A stretch of DNA of 64,000 nucleotides from Ahrensia sp. (GTDB taxonomy: Bacteria; Pseudomonadota; Alphaproteobacteria; Rhizobiales; Rhizobiaceae). Under the pieces are notes generated by a model. That model worked only from the letters and a program-made list of their open reading frames with translations, ran no database searches and was not told the DNA's origin. Positions 16,032 to 25,435 of the stretch are shown here, piece after piece. Positions within the stretch are counted from its first letter, which is position 1. Every line of letters begins with the position of its first letter. The stretch covers positions 1-64,000 of the forward strand of contig PAKZ01000032.1 of NCBI GenBank assembly GCA_002706335.1, in the 5' to 3' direction. The position numbers were made by a program, and so were the translations under genes.

Positions 16032-17291
16032 ATGGCGGAATATTCTGCCTGGCAGGTTCTGAAAAACGCCTGGCGCGGCAACACCGGTTGGAAGCCCGCT
16101 TGGCGCAAGCCGGACCCGAAACCCGACTATGACGTCGTCATCATCGGCGGCGGCGGGCACGGGCTCTCGACCGCCTACTATCTCGCCAAGAACCACGGCA
16201 TCGCCAATGTGGCCGTCTGCGAAAAGGGATGGCTTGGCTCCGGCAATATCGGCCGCAACACGACCATCGTGCGTTCGAACTACCTTCTGCAGGGAAACAC
16301 GCCCTTTTACGAACATTCGATGAAGCTGTGGGAGAACCTCTCGCACGAGCTAAATTTCAACGTGATGTTTTCGCAGCGGGGCATCATCAATCTCTGCCAC
16401 ACGCCGGCCCAGATGGACGACACGGCGCGGCGCGGCAACGCCATGCGGCTGATGGGTGTCGACGCGCGCATGTTGACGCCGGAAGAACTTGGCCGGCGCA
16501 TGCCAGGCCTCGACCTGTCGCCGAATGCCCGCTTCCCGATCCTCGGCGGCCTCGAACAGCCGCGCGCTGGCACGGCGCGTCACGATGCGGTCGCCTGGGG
16601 CTATGCACGCGCCGCCGACCGGCGCGGCGTGGACTTGCTGGAAAATTGCGAGGTTATCGGCTTCCTGCGCGACGGCGACAGGATCGCCGGCGTCCGGACA
16701 ACGCGCGGCGAGATCCGCGCGAAGAAGGTCGCCGTCTGCGTCGCCGGCTCGACCGGCGCGGGGATGAAGCTTGCCGGCATCGACCGGCTACCGATCGAAA
16801 GCCACGTCCTGCAGGCCTTCGTCTCGGAATCGCTGAAGCCCCTGCTCGACACAGTCGTCACCTTCGGCGCTGGCCATCTCTACATCTCGCAATCCGACAA
16901 GGGCGGCCTCGTCTTCGGCGGAGACATAGACGGCTACAACACCTACGCCCAGCGCGGAAACCTGCCGATCGTCGAAGACGTGATGGCCGAAGCTGTCACG
17001 CTTTTTCCCGCCGCAGCGAAGGTGCGACTGCTGCGCTCCTGGGGCGGCATCATGGACATGTCGATGGATGGCTCGCCGATCATCGCCACGGGCCCGCTAC
17101 CCGGCATGTATCTCAATTGCGGCTGGTGCTATGGCGGCTTCAAGGCGACGCCGGCCTCCGGCTGGTGTTTTGCCCATACGATCGCGAAGGACGAGCCGCA
17201 TCCCCTCAACGAGGCCTATTCGCTCGATCGCTTCCATCGCGGCTATGTCATCGACGAGAAGGGCCAGGGCGCGACGCCCTGGAAGCACTGA
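16032..17291 (+). CDS. soxB: Sarcosine oxidase beta subunit
   Basis: A 419-residue FAD-dependent subunit of heterotetrameric sarcosine oxidase, which oxidises sarcosine to glycine, H2O2 and, with H4folate, 5,10-methylene-H4folate. The Rossmann motif VVIIGGGGHGLSTAYYLA starts near residue 35. RHDAVAWGYARAA contains the His expected to carry covalent FMN in this enzyme class, and the C-terminal CGWCYGGFKATPASG is typical. The ATG at 16032 follows GAGGGA; the upstream extension is unsupported. It is the first gene of a tight operon, with soxD 3 bases downstream, and is divergent from the MscS gene. Confidence 0.95.
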   Translation: MAEYSAWQVLKNAWRGNTGWKPAWRKPDPKPDYDVVIIGGGGHGLSTAYYLAKNHGIANVAVCEKGWLGSGNIGRNTTIVRSNYLLQGNTPFYEHSMKLWENLSHELNFNVMFSQRGIINLCHTPAQMDDTARRGNAMRLMGVDARMLTPEELGRRMPGLDLSPNARFPILGGLEQPRAGTARHDAVAWGYARAADRRGVDLLENCEVIGFLRDGDRIAGVRTTRGEIRAKKVAVCVAGSTGAGMKLAGIDRLPIESHVLQAFVSESLKPLLDTVVTFGAGHLYISQSDKGGLVFGGDIDGYNTYAQRGNLPIVEDVMAEAVTLFPAAAKVRLLRSWGGIMDMSMDGSPIIATGPLPGMYLNCGWCYGGFKATPASGWCFAHTIAKDEPHPLNEAYSLDRFHRGYVIDEKGQGATPWKH

Positions 17292-17294
17292 GCC

Positions 17295-17573
17295 ATGAGG
17301 ATCACCTGCCCGCATTGCGGCCCGCGCGATCTCGTCGAGTTCAGCTATCACGGCGACGCGACGCTGACCCGCCCGGATTCGGCCTCGACGGATCAGGACG
17401 TCTGGAACGCCTATGTCTATGACCGCGCCAACCCGGCCGGCGAGCATCGCGAATTCTGGCAGCATTCCGGCGGCTGCCGTAAGCATCTGGTCGTTACCCG
17501 CAACACGCTGACCCATGCGATTTCCGGCGTGGACTTCGCGCCCGGCAAGCGCACCGGGAGGAAACGGTCATGA
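17295..17573 (+). CDS. soxD: Sarcosine oxidase delta subunit
   Basis: A 92-residue small subunit that binds zinc and stabilises the heterotetramer. The expected ligands are present: ITCPHCGPRD (Cys5, Cys8) and the later HSGGCRKHLVV pair, followed by RNTLTHAISG. Length and order after soxB are canonical. Its stop overlaps the soxA start by 4 bases. Confidence 0.95.
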   Translation: MRITCPHCGPRDLVEFSYHGDATLTRPDSASTDQDVWNAYVYDRANPAGEHREFWQHSGGCRKHLVVTRNTLTHAISGVDFAPGKRTGRKRS

Positions 17574-20449
17574 CCTCCTGGCGCATCCCGAGCGGCGGTC
17601 GCATAGATCGCGCGAAACCCGTCCGGTTCTCCTTCGACGGCAAATCCTATACCGGCTTTGCCGGGGACACGCTGGCCTCCGCGCTCCTCGCCAATGGGGT
17701 TCGCCTGTTCGGCCGCTCCTTCAAGTACCACCGCCCGCGCGGCCTGGTGGCGGCAGGCTATGAGGAGCCGAACGCTCTCGTTACCGTGACGACCGACGGC
17801 GCGCGCGAACCGAACATCCGCGCCACCGAGCTGGAAGTTTACGATGGTCTGGTCGCGGAGAGCCAGAACCGTTACCCCTCCCTCGCTTTCGATCTGCAGG
17901 CGGTAAATCAGCTGGCAGGCAAGGCGTTTAGCGCCGGCTTCTACTACAAGACCTTTATGGGTCCGGTAATCGGCCCGTTGAAGGGCACACGCGCCTGGAT
18001 GTTCTGCGAGAGCTTCATTCGACGCGCCGCCGGGCTCGGCTCCGCGGGAACGGTGACCGATCCGGCGCGCTACGAACGCATGAACGCCTTCTGCGACGTC
18101 CTCGTTGTCGGTTCCGGCCCGTCCGGCTTGGAAGCCGCGCGCAAAGCGGCCGCCGACGGCAAGCGCGTCATCCTCTGCGAAACGAATGCCGCCTTCGGCG
18201 GAAGCGCCAACTGGGCCGGCTCGGACCAGGCGGGTTTCGCCGAGACGCTGATATCGGATCTGGGTGCAAATCCCGGCGTGACCCTGCTCAACCGCACGAC
18301 GGTCTGGGGCTGCTATGATGGCAACACATACGCCGCGCTGGAGCGCGTCTCCGATCACAGGAAGCAGCCGGTTATTGGCGAACCGCGACATCGCCATTGG
18401 GTCATCCGCGCCGACCACGTCGTGCTGGCGACCGGTGCGCTCGAACGCCTGCTCGTCTTTCCCGGCAACGACCGGCCGGGTGTCATGTTGGCGAGCGCCG
18501 CCCAACGTTTCGCCGGCGAGTATGGTGTCCTGCCGGGCAAACGCATCGTAGTACTCACCAACAATGACAGCGCCTATGACGCTGCGGCAAAACTGCGCGA
18601 GCGCGACGCGCTGATCACCACGATCGTCGATGTCCGGCCGACCGTCGGCGACTGGGCGCTGGCGCAAGCGAAGGAGGCGGGCGCGGAAGTGCTGGCATCG
18701 CATGCGGTGGTCGCGACCGGCGGTCGCAACAGTCTCTCCTCGGTGACCGTCCAGCCCTTCGACGCGGAGATCAACGCCTTCCCCGGTCCGCCCAGGCGCG
18801 TTGCTTGCGATACGCTGCTCGTCTCCGGCGGCTGGTCGCCGGTTGTCCATCTCGCCTCGCAGGCCGGCGCGAAACCGGTCTGGGACGACAAGCTGCAGGC
18901 CTTCCTGCCGCCCGGGAGCAGCAGCGGATGGGAGGCCGTCGGCGCGGCTGCGGGCGAAGGCCTCGAACCGCCCGCTCCTCTCTTCGAAATCAAGGCGAAG
19001 GGCGACAAGGCCTTCGTGGATTTCCAGCATGACGTCACCGCCGACGATGTGCGCCTCGCCCATCGCGAAGGCTACCAATCGGTCGAACATTTGAAGCGCT
19101 ACACCACGCTCGGCATGGCGACCGACCAGGGCAAGACGGCCAACATCCCCGGCATGGCGATCATGGCCGACGCTCTGTCGAAGCCGATCCCCGAGGTCGG
19201 AACGACCCGCTTCCGCCCGCCCTTCACCGGCGTGTCGCTCGGCGCGCTCGCCGCCGAACGCTACGGCGACATCCGGCCCGGCCGCCTGACGCCGATGCAT
19301 GACTGGCACAAGTCCAATGGCGCGGGCATGTATGCCGCCGGCCTCTGGTACCGGCCAGAGAGCTACAACCGGCAGGGCGAGAGCGTCGAGGACGCCTATA
19401 TCCGAGAGGCGAAGGCGGTCCGGCGCAATGTCGGCATCGTCGATGTCTCGACCCTCGGCAAGATCGATATCCAGGGCCCCGACGCCGCCGAGTTCCTCGA
19501 TCGGGTCTACACCAACACCTTCTCGACATTGCCCGTCGGCAAGGCCCGCTACGGGCTGATGCTGCGCGAGGACGGTTTCGCGCTGGATGACGGCACGACC
19601 TGGCGGCTCGCCGAGAACCGCTTCCTGATGACGACGACCACGGCCAATGCCGGCCGGGTCATGCAGCATCTCGAATATCACCTCGACTGCATCTGGCCGG
19701 ATCTGAAGGTGCACCTCACCTCTGTTACCGACCAATGGGCCGCAGCGGCTGTCGCCGGGCCGAAAAGCCGGGAAGTGCTGGCCGCCTGTGTCAAGCGCAC
19801 CAAGCTCGACAACAAGGCCCTGCCCTTTATGGGTATCGTCCACGGAAGGATCGCCCAGATCCCGGTGATGATCTGCCGCCTCTCCTTTTCCGGCGAACGC
19901 GCCTACGAGGTCTATTGCGGTGCCCATCACGGACAGCGGGTCTGGGACGCGCTGATGGAGGCGGGCAAATCGTTCGACATGCAGCCCTATGGGCTTGAGG
20001 CTCTCGGTACGTTGCGCATCGAGAAAGGCCATGTCACCGGCGCGGAGATCGACGGGCGCACCACCGCGCAAGATCTGCATCTCGACTGGCTGATCTCGAA
20101 GAAGAAGCCTTTTGTCGGTTCCGCGATGATGAACCGCGAAGGACTGACCGATCCGAAACGCTGGTCGCTCGTCGGCGTCATCTCGCTGTCCGGCGAGAAG
20201 CTGCGCGGCGGCAGCCACATCGTCGATGGCCCGGCCGACGATCCCGGCCGCAGCCTCGGCCACCTGACGGCGATGTGCTTCTCGCCGCTCTACGGCAAAT
20301 ATATCGGCCTGGCTCTTGTCGAAAACGGAACTGGCCGTATCGGCACCCGCGCCTTTGCCACCGATCCGGCACGCTCAGGCACCCACATCCCGGTCGAGTT
20401 CGTGAACCACATTTTCTACGACCCAAAGGGAGAGCGCATGCATGGCTGA
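17570..20449 (+). CDS. soxA: Sarcosine oxidase alpha subunit
   Basis: A 959-residue subunit containing an N-terminal 2Fe-2S-ferredoxin-like fold without cluster cysteines (FSFDGKSYTGFAGDTLASALLA), a NAD-binding Rossmann domain near residue 180 (VLVVGSGPSGLEAARKA), and a C-terminal GcvT-like folate domain (about 590-959, with GERAYEVYCG and GLEALGTLRIEKGHVTG). The alpha subunit binds NAD+ and H4folate and collects the formaldehyde equivalent from the beta subunit. It overlaps soxD by 4 bases and soxG by 8. The length is usual for the family and no frameshift is visible. Confidence 0.95.
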   Translation: MTSWRIPSGGRIDRAKPVRFSFDGKSYTGFAGDTLASALLANGVRLFGRSFKYHRPRGLVAAGYEEPNALVTVTTDGAREPNIRATELEVYDGLVAESQNRYPSLAFDLQAVNQLAGKAFSAGFYYKTFMGPVIGPLKGTRAWMFCESFIRRAAGLGSAGTVTDPARYERMNAFCDVLVVGSGPSGLEAARKAAADGKRVILCETNAAFGGSANWAGSDQAGFAETLISDLGANPGVTLLNRTTVWGCYDGNTYAALERVSDHRKQPVIGEPRHRHWVIRADHVVLATGALERLLVFPGNDRPGVMLASAAQRFAGEYGVLPGKRIVVLTNNDSAYDAAAKLRERDALITTIVDVRPTVGDWALAQAKEAGAEVLASHAVVATGGRNSLSSVTVQPFDAEINAFPGPPRRVACDTLLVSGGWSPVVHLASQAGAKPVWDDKLQAFLPPGSSSGWEAVGAAAGEGLEPPAPLFEIKAKGDKAFVDFQHDVTADDVRLAHREGYQSVEHLKRYTTLGMATDQGKTANIPGMAIMADALSKPIPEVGTTRFRPPFTGVSLGALAAERYGDIRPGRLTPMHDWHKSNGAGMYAAGLWYRPESYNRQGESVEDAYIREAKAVRRNVGIVDVSTLGKIDIQGPDAAEFLDRVYTNTFSTLPVGKARYGLMLREDGFALDDGTTWRLAENRFLMTTTTANAGRVMQHLEYHLDCIWPDLKVHLTSVTDQWAAAAVAGPKSREVLAACVKRTKLDNKALPFMGIVHGRIAQIPVMICRLSFSGERAYEVYCGAHHGQRVWDALMEAGKSFDMQPYGLEALGTLRIEKGHVTGAEIDGRTTAQDLHLDWLISKKKPFVGSAMMNREGLTDPKRWSLVGVISLSGEKLRGGSHIVDGPADDPGRSLGHLTAMCFSPLYGKYIGLALVENGTGRIGTRAFATDPARSGTHIPVEFVNHIFYDPKGERMHG

Positions 20450-21068
20450 GCCGAAAAGCTTCATCGCCGATCACGTTTTGGCGAAACACGCCGCCTCGCC
20501 GCTCGCCGGTCATGTCGACTCAGGCGAATTCGGCGCTTTGCGCGACGAGGGCCCGGGGGTTATCCTGTCCGAACGCTTCGGCCTTTCAATTGCGGAGGTC
20601 GCGGCTTGGAAAGGCGGCGAGAGCAAATGCCGCGCCGCCATCAAGGCCGCCGCCGGCCTGACGTTGAAAACCGCGCCCGGCAGCGGAACCGCAAAGCCGG
20701 CGGTGGGCGCGATCAACATCGCGCCTGCGAGATGGCTAGTATCGGGAGAAGATACGGAGCTCGTCGCGAAACTAGCGGATGAGGTCGGGGACTATGGCAG
20801 CGTTGTGGACCTAAGTCATGGCCGCAGCGTGATCCGCATCGACGGCCCGAAGAGCCGATGGGTTCTGGCGAAGCTCTTCGCCATTGATTTCTCGGAGGAG
20901 GCTTTCGCGAAGGGCGACGGCCTTTCGACCGTCCATCACGACTTCATGGTGCAGATCCAGCGCACGGAAGACGACGCGTTCGACATTTATGTCTTCCGCT
21001 CCTTCGCGCGATCCTTCTGGCACCTTTTGTGCCGCTCATCCGAAGAGGTCGGCTACCGGGTCCTGTGA
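20442..21068 (+). CDS. soxG: Sarcosine oxidase gamma subunit
   Basis: A 208-residue subunit that completes the alpha-beta-gamma-delta heterotetramer. It has the family's GcvT-related fold, with GPKSRWVLAKLFAIDF, FSTVHHDF-type residues and the closing YVFRSFARSFWHLLCRSSEEVGY. It starts inside the 3' end of soxA and closes the operon. No obvious terminator follows; guaD converges from the other side 82 bases away. Confidence 0.93.
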   Translation: MAEPKSFIADHVLAKHAASPLAGHVDSGEFGALRDEGPGVILSERFGLSIAEVAAWKGGESKCRAAIKAAAGLTLKTAPGSGTAKPAVGAINIAPARWLVSGEDTELVAKLADEVGDYGSVVDLSHGRSVIRIDGPKSRWVLAKLFAIDFSEEAFAKGDGLSTVHHDFMVQIQRTEDDAFDIYVFRSFARSFWHLLCRSSEEVGYRVL

Positions 21069-21150
21069 CCCGGAAGCGCCTACCCTTCTTGACCGATCAT
21101 CTTGCTCTTGTTGTTTCGTCGGCCCTGAACTTGTCCCTTGTCTAGGCCGT

Positions 21151-22455
21151 CTAGCGTCGATGCGCTGTGACGCCTGACACAATGGTCGCAGCGATGGCCC
21201 GGTCGTCTCCGAGCGTCTGCATCAGGAACAGTTCCTCCGACAGGGTCGAAATGGTCTCCGCGCGCAACGCCATCGCGGGAGTGGACGTTTTATCGAGCAC
21301 GATGAAATCGGCCTCGTAGCCGGCCTCTAGCTTGCCGATCCGGTCATCCATTCCAATCGCCCGCGCATTGCCCAGCGTCGCCTGGTAGAAGGAGCGCAGC
21401 GGATGATAGCGCTGCCCCTGCAGGTTCAGCACCTTGTAGCCCTCGTCCAGCGTCCGCAGCATCGACCAATTGGTGCCGCCGCCGATATCGGTGGCAATCG
21501 CATGGCGCGTCTCGGGCGCGGTCCCGCGCATCTTGGAGAGGTCGAACAGGCCTGAGCCGAGAAACATGTTCGATGTCGGGCAGAACACGGCGACCGAACG
21601 GCTTTCCGCCATGCGCTCCATCTCGCGCGGCGTCTGATGGATGCAATGGCCGAACAGCGTCTTCGGTCCCATCAGTCCGTAATGGTCGTAAACGTCGGTA
21701 TAGTCCTTCGACCAGGGAAACAACTCCGCCACCGTCTCGATCTCGCGGTGGTTCTCGGACAGATGCGTCTGAACCAGGCACTCGGGATGCTCGCGCACCA
21801 GCGTACCGGCCATTTCCATCTGCGCTTCCGTCGAAGTCAGAGCGAAACGCGGCGAGATCGCCACCTCGACGCGGTCCTTGCCGTGCCATTCGGCGATCAG
21901 CGCCTTGGTGTCGTCATAGCCGGTCTGCGGTGTGTCGGTGAGCGCCTCCGGCGCATTGCGGTCCATCATCACCTTGCCGGCGATGATCCGCATGCCCTTC
22001 GACACGGCAGCGCCCAGCAAGGCATCGGCAGAGCATTTGTGCACGGACCCGTAGGCCACCGCCGTCGTCGTGCCATGCGCCAGCAGCATGTCGAGGAACC
22101 GTCCGGCCATCGCTTCCGCGAAATCCGGATCGCCGTATTTCTGCTCCTCGACGAATGTGTAGGTGTTCAGCCATTCCAGCAGGCTGCCGGCATAGGAGGC
22201 GACCACCTGCCCCTGCGGGAAATGGATGTGGCAGTCGATGAAGCCCGGCACGATCAGATGCGGCCGAAAATCCTCGCAGTCGTCGGACGAGTATTCGGCA
22301 GGCAGATCGGCCCAGTCTCCCGACCACACGATCTTTCCGCCGGCGACCGCGATGGCGCCGTCCTCGATATAATGGAAAGCTTCGGTATCCTCCGCGCCGT
22401 CCGGCTCGCGGTCGAACCAGAGAAGCCGCGCCCGATACAATCCGTTCGCGCTCAC
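21151..22455 (-). CDS. guaD: Guanine deaminase
   Basis: A 434-residue amidohydrolase that converts guanine to xanthine and ammonia. The metal-binding signature is PGFIDCHIHFPQ, with later HLSENHREI, LFGHCIHQTPREM and the metal Asp region HAIATDIGGGTNWSM. The start is a GTG at 22455 that overlaps the puuD stop (GTGA), showing translational coupling; the long N-terminal extension beyond it is non-coding. It is downstream of urate oxidase in a purine-degradation operon; xanthine dehydrogenase and the later ureide steps are not in the window. Confidence 0.92.
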   Translation of the reverse strand: MSANGLYRARLLWFDREPDGAEDTEAFHYIEDGAIAVAGGKIVWSGDWADLPAEYSSDDCEDFRPHLIVPGFIDCHIHFPQGQVVASYAGSLLEWLNTYTFVEEQKYGDPDFAEAMAGRFLDMLLAHGTTTAVAYGSVHKCSADALLGAAVSKGMRIIAGKVMMDRNAPEALTDTPQTGYDDTKALIAEWHGKDRVEVAISPRFALTSTEAQMEMAGTLVREHPECLVQTHLSENHREIETVAELFPWSKDYTDVYDHYGLMGPKTLFGHCIHQTPREMERMAESRSVAVFCPTSNMFLGSGLFDLSKMRGTAPETRHAIATDIGGGTNWSMLRTLDEGYKVLNLQGQRYHPLRSFYQATLGNARAIGMDDRIGKLEAGYEADFIVLDKTSTPAMALRAETISTLSEELFLMQTLGDDRAIAATIVSGVTAHRR

Positions 22456-23678
22456 GAGTCCCCGCGCGCCCTGTACCACCGCACCAGCGCGGCCCGCTCT
22501 TCCGGAGGGATGTCGGTTACATTGCCGGGCGGCATGGCGTGGCTCAGCCCGGCCTGCATGTAGATTTCGCGCGCATGGTTGGCGATCCGCGCATCGGTGT
22601 CGAGCAGCACGTTCTTCGGCGCCCAGTGGATGCCCTCCCAGACCGGCTCGGCGGCATGACACATCGAGCAGCGCGACAGCACGACATCGCGCGCTTCCTC
22701 GAAATGGGCCGAGGCCATCATCTTTTCTGCGCTGCGTGTCGGCAATTCGGCTTCCTCGTCCACCCGCTGGATCGGGTTGGTCGACAGCCAGATGATCAGA
22801 ATGAAGATGATGCCGGTGACCAGCCAGGTCCAGTTCGGCGTGCCTTTGCGCGCATGCTTGGTGTTGAAGTAATGCCGGATCAGGACACCCATGATGAAGA
22901 CCAGCGAGGCGATCACCCAGTTATAAGGCGTCGCAAAGGCCAGCGGGTAATGGTTCGACAGCATCAGGAAGATGACCGGCAGGGTCAGGTAATTATTGTG
23001 CAAAGACCGCTGCTTCGCCGCCTTCCCAAGGGCCGGGTCCGGTTTCTCGCCGGCCTTCAGCGCCGCGACCACCTTGGTCTGGTTCGGGATGATGATGAAG
23101 AACACATTGGCGCTCATGATCGTCGCCGTGAAGGCGCCGAGATGCACGAAGGTCGCGCGGCCGGAAAACAGATGGGTGTAGCCCCAGGCCATGCAGACCA
23201 GCAGCGCATAGAGCAGCAGCATCAGCCCGGTGTCGCTCTTGCCGATCGGCGATTTGCACAGGAAGTCGTAGACGATCCAGCCGATTGTCAGCGACACGAC
23301 CGAAATCAGGATGCCGCCCCAGGCCGGGACGTCGAGGACGTTGCGGTCGATCAGATAGAGATCGGCGCTGCCGTAATAGACCAGCGCCATCAGGAACGCG
23401 CCTGACATCCAGGTCGTATAGGCCTCCCATTTGAACCAGGTCAGGTGCTCGGGCATCTCGGCCGGCGCCACCAGATATTTCTGCAAATGGTAGAAGCCGC
23501 CCCCATGGACCTGCCATTCCTCGCCATAGACGCCTTCCGGCAATCCGGGTTTTTGGGTCAGGCCCAGGTCGAGAGCGATGAAATAGAAGGAAGATCCGAT
23601 CCAGGCGATGGCGGTCACGACGTGCAACCAGCGCGCGGCGAAAGTCAGCCAGTCCCAGGCAATGGCAAAATCGAGCAA
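22452..23678 (-). CDS. puuD: Membrane-bound urate oxidase PuuD with C-terminal cytochrome c
   Basis: A 408-residue inner-membrane protein that oxidises urate to 5-hydroxyisourate, passing electrons to the respiratory chain instead of making H2O2. The N-terminal 300 residues hold about seven to eight membrane segments (for example LHVVTAIAWIGSSFYF and FVHLGAFTATIMSANVFFIIIP). The C-terminal periplasmic cytochrome c domain has the haem motif CSMCH and a distal Met in AMPPGNVTDI. It leads guaD by a 4-base overlap. Downstream HIU hydrolase and allantoin genes are absent here, so the rest of the pathway must lie elsewhere. Confidence 0.92.
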   Translation of the reverse strand: MLDFAIAWDWLTFAARWLHVVTAIAWIGSSFYFIALDLGLTQKPGLPEGVYGEEWQVHGGGFYHLQKYLVAPAEMPEHLTWFKWEAYTTWMSGAFLMALVYYGSADLYLIDRNVLDVPAWGGILISVVSLTIGWIVYDFLCKSPIGKSDTGLMLLLYALLVCMAWGYTHLFSGRATFVHLGAFTATIMSANVFFIIIPNQTKVVAALKAGEKPDPALGKAAKQRSLHNNYLTLPVIFLMLSNHYPLAFATPYNWVIASLVFIMGVLIRHYFNTKHARKGTPNWTWLVTGIIFILIIWLSTNPIQRVDEEAELPTRSAEKMMASAHFEEARDVVLSRCSMCHAAEPVWEGIHWAPKNVLLDTDARIANHAREIYMQAGLSHAMPPGNVTDIPPEERAALVRWYRARGDS

Positions 23679-23739
23679 GGCAGTGTCCCCTGTAACGCCT
23701 TAACCATGCCGATCAGGGGCTTAAACGCAAGTCATAAGT

Positions 23740-23765
23740 GCAGCGCAGCATGAATGCTGCGCTGC
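23740..23765. terminator. Perfect 12-bp inverted repeat between the PfpI and puuD genes
   Basis: GCAGCGCAGCAT, two bases, then its exact reverse complement ATGCTGCGCTGC. It lies 17 bases past the stop of the PfpI-like gene and 62 bases before the puuD start. It can form a strong hairpin, probably a terminator for the upstream gene, although the T-run is poor; an operator for puuD is the alternative. Confidence 0.55.
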
Positions 23766-23781
23766 CATTATTCTAAGGCGA

Positions 23782-24348
23782 TCAGGCGGCGAGCTTGCGC
23801 TCCTCGTGCCGGCCCTCCTCGACTTCCTCGATGATCTTCGAAACGAAAGCATCGAGATCGCCGGGCGAGCGCGAGGTGACGATGCCCTTGTCTGCCACCA
23901 CTTCCTCGTCGTGCCAGTTCGCACCCGCATTGATCAGGTCAGTCTTGATCGAGTGATAGGACGTCACGTCCGTGCCCTCGAGAACTCCGGCTTCGGCCAG
24001 CAGCCAGGGACCGTGACAGATCGCGGCGACTACCTTCCCGCTCTTGAGGAAGGTCTTGACCACGGCAATCGCGTCCGTGTCGACACGCAAGAGGTCCGGA
24101 TTGATCTGACCGCCGGGAAGCACCAGGGCGTCGTAGTCGGAGATGTCCACATCGGCGGCGGCGCAATCGGCTTCGATCGTCTCGCCCCAGTCTTTCTTAT
24201 CCCAGCTCTTAATGGTGCGTTTCTCCGGCGCCGCGACGACGACCGTCGCACCGGCGTCCTTCAGTTTTTCGAGCGGCACGAACAGTTCCGACTTTTCGAA
24301 GCCGTCGGTCGCCAGAATCAGGATCTTGGATTGGGTAATCTTGGGCAT
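23782..24348 (-). CDS. PfpI/DJ-1-family type 1 glutamine amidotransferase-like protein
   Basis: A 188-residue cytosolic protein of the PfpI/YhbO group. The nucleophile elbow is AICHGPWLL (Cys followed by His), the acidic partner lies in ATDGFEKSEL, and VLPGGQINPDLLR and the SRSPGDLDAF ending are characteristic. Members act as deglycases, chaperone-like proteins or proteases, with debated activity. The second of two adjacent ATGs (24348) sits 5 bases after AGGAGG and is preferred to 24351. It is divergent from the class II amidotransferase gene. Confidence 0.88.
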   Translation of the reverse strand: MPKITQSKILILATDGFEKSELFVPLEKLKDAGATVVVAAPEKRTIKSWDKKDWGETIEADCAAADVDISDYDALVLPGGQINPDLLRVDTDAIAVVKTFLKSGKVVAAICHGPWLLAEAGVLEGTDVTSYHSIKTDLINAGANWHDEEVVADKGIVTSRSPGDLDAFVSKIIEEVEEGRHEERKLAA

Positions 24349-24515
24349 CATGGCCTCCTGTACGGTTGATTGATACCGGGGCAATGCGGCTTGGCTGGTA
24401 TCGTTCCTTCACGAATTCAGACACCGGATTAGCGCGTGCGCGCGATTGACTTCCCGCAAGGCGCGTACGACACCAGAGAGGTATCCGGGAGGAACGGAAT
24501 AACGGAGAACGAACG

Positions 24516-25367
24516 GTGTGCCGCCTTTACGCAATGCGCGCCAATGAACCCACGCGGGTCGAGTGCAGCCTCGTACATGCCCAGAACGCACTGATGCAGC
24601 AAAGCCAGGGCGACGCGGAGGGGTTGCAGCACAGCCATGGATGGGGCGTCGCCGATTACAGCGACACACTTCCAATGATAGAGAAGCAGACTTGGGCAGC
24701 GTGGCACGGAGAACATTTCCGCAAACGCGCCGCCCGGATCTATGCTCGCACTGTCGTCGCCCACGTCCGCCAGGCAACAGTCGGCGCGATCGCCATCGAA
24801 AACACCCACCCTTTCGCGCATGGCCGCTGGATCTTCGCCCATAATGGCTCCATCCAGAAATTCGCCGAGGTACGCGACCGCATGATCGACCATATCGATC
24901 CGGACCTGCGCAACGACATAAGGGGCGCGACCGACAGCGAGCATATTTTCTACTTTCTGCTGACGATGCATCTGCACCATCCCGAACGCCCACTGATGGA
25001 GACGGTCGGGCGCGGACTGCGAAGGATCATCCAGTGGTCGGAAGCCGTCAATCCGTTGGAACCTGCGGGCCTCAACATCGTTCTGACCGATGGAGAACAA
25101 CTCGTCGGCTCGCGCTACAACCGCACGCTCTGGCATCTTGTACGCAACGAGGTGACCGTTTGTGGAATCTGCGGAAAGAAGCATGTGCAGCACGACATCG
25201 GAGAAGACTACCGCGCCATCGAGATCGCCTCGGAACCGATCAGCGGCGAAAACTGGAACGCTTTTGCCAATGGTGTCGTCTATTCGATCGACAAGGATTA
25301 TCGCTTCGAGATCAAACCGATTCCGGAATCGTCGGCGCTTCAAGAGGACTGGAAGGCCACGGCTTGA
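24516..25367 (+). CDS. Class II glutamine amidotransferase (YafJ/EgtC-like)
   Basis: A 283-residue protein with an N-terminal nucleophile amidotransferase fold: it begins MCRLYAMRANEP, so Cys2 would be the catalytic nucleophile after Met removal. HGWGVADY, RQATVG and the FAHNGSI loop are the glutamine-site motifs. There is no fused synthetase domain. Related proteins include EgtC, which hydrolyses gamma-glutamyl amides, and the uncharacterised YafJ. A CxxC pair (CGICGKK) near residue 212 might bind a metal. It is divergent from the PfpI gene and followed 68 bases later by DUF3775. Confidence 0.85.
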   Translation: MCRLYAMRANEPTRVECSLVHAQNALMQQSQGDAEGLQHSHGWGVADYSDTLPMIEKQTWAAWHGEHFRKRAARIYARTVVAHVRQATVGAIAIENTHPFAHGRWIFAHNGSIQKFAEVRDRMIDHIDPDLRNDIRGATDSEHIFYFLLTMHLHHPERPLMETVGRGLRRIIQWSEAVNPLEPAGLNIVLTDGEQLVGSRYNRTLWHLVRNEVTVCGICGKKHVQHDIGEDYRAIEIASEPISGENWNAFANGVVYSIDKDYRFEIKPIPESSALQEDWKATA

Positions 25368-25435
25368 CGGAAATCAAGGGCAGATAACGAGCTAGGAATA
25401 AGCTCGACAAAACAACAGACGAATTGGAGGCTCAC

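Noticed and set aside
14531-16132. 533-codon plus-strand frame across the MscS gene and soxB start
   Set aside because: Antisense to the MscS channel and out of frame with soxB; no domain recognisable.
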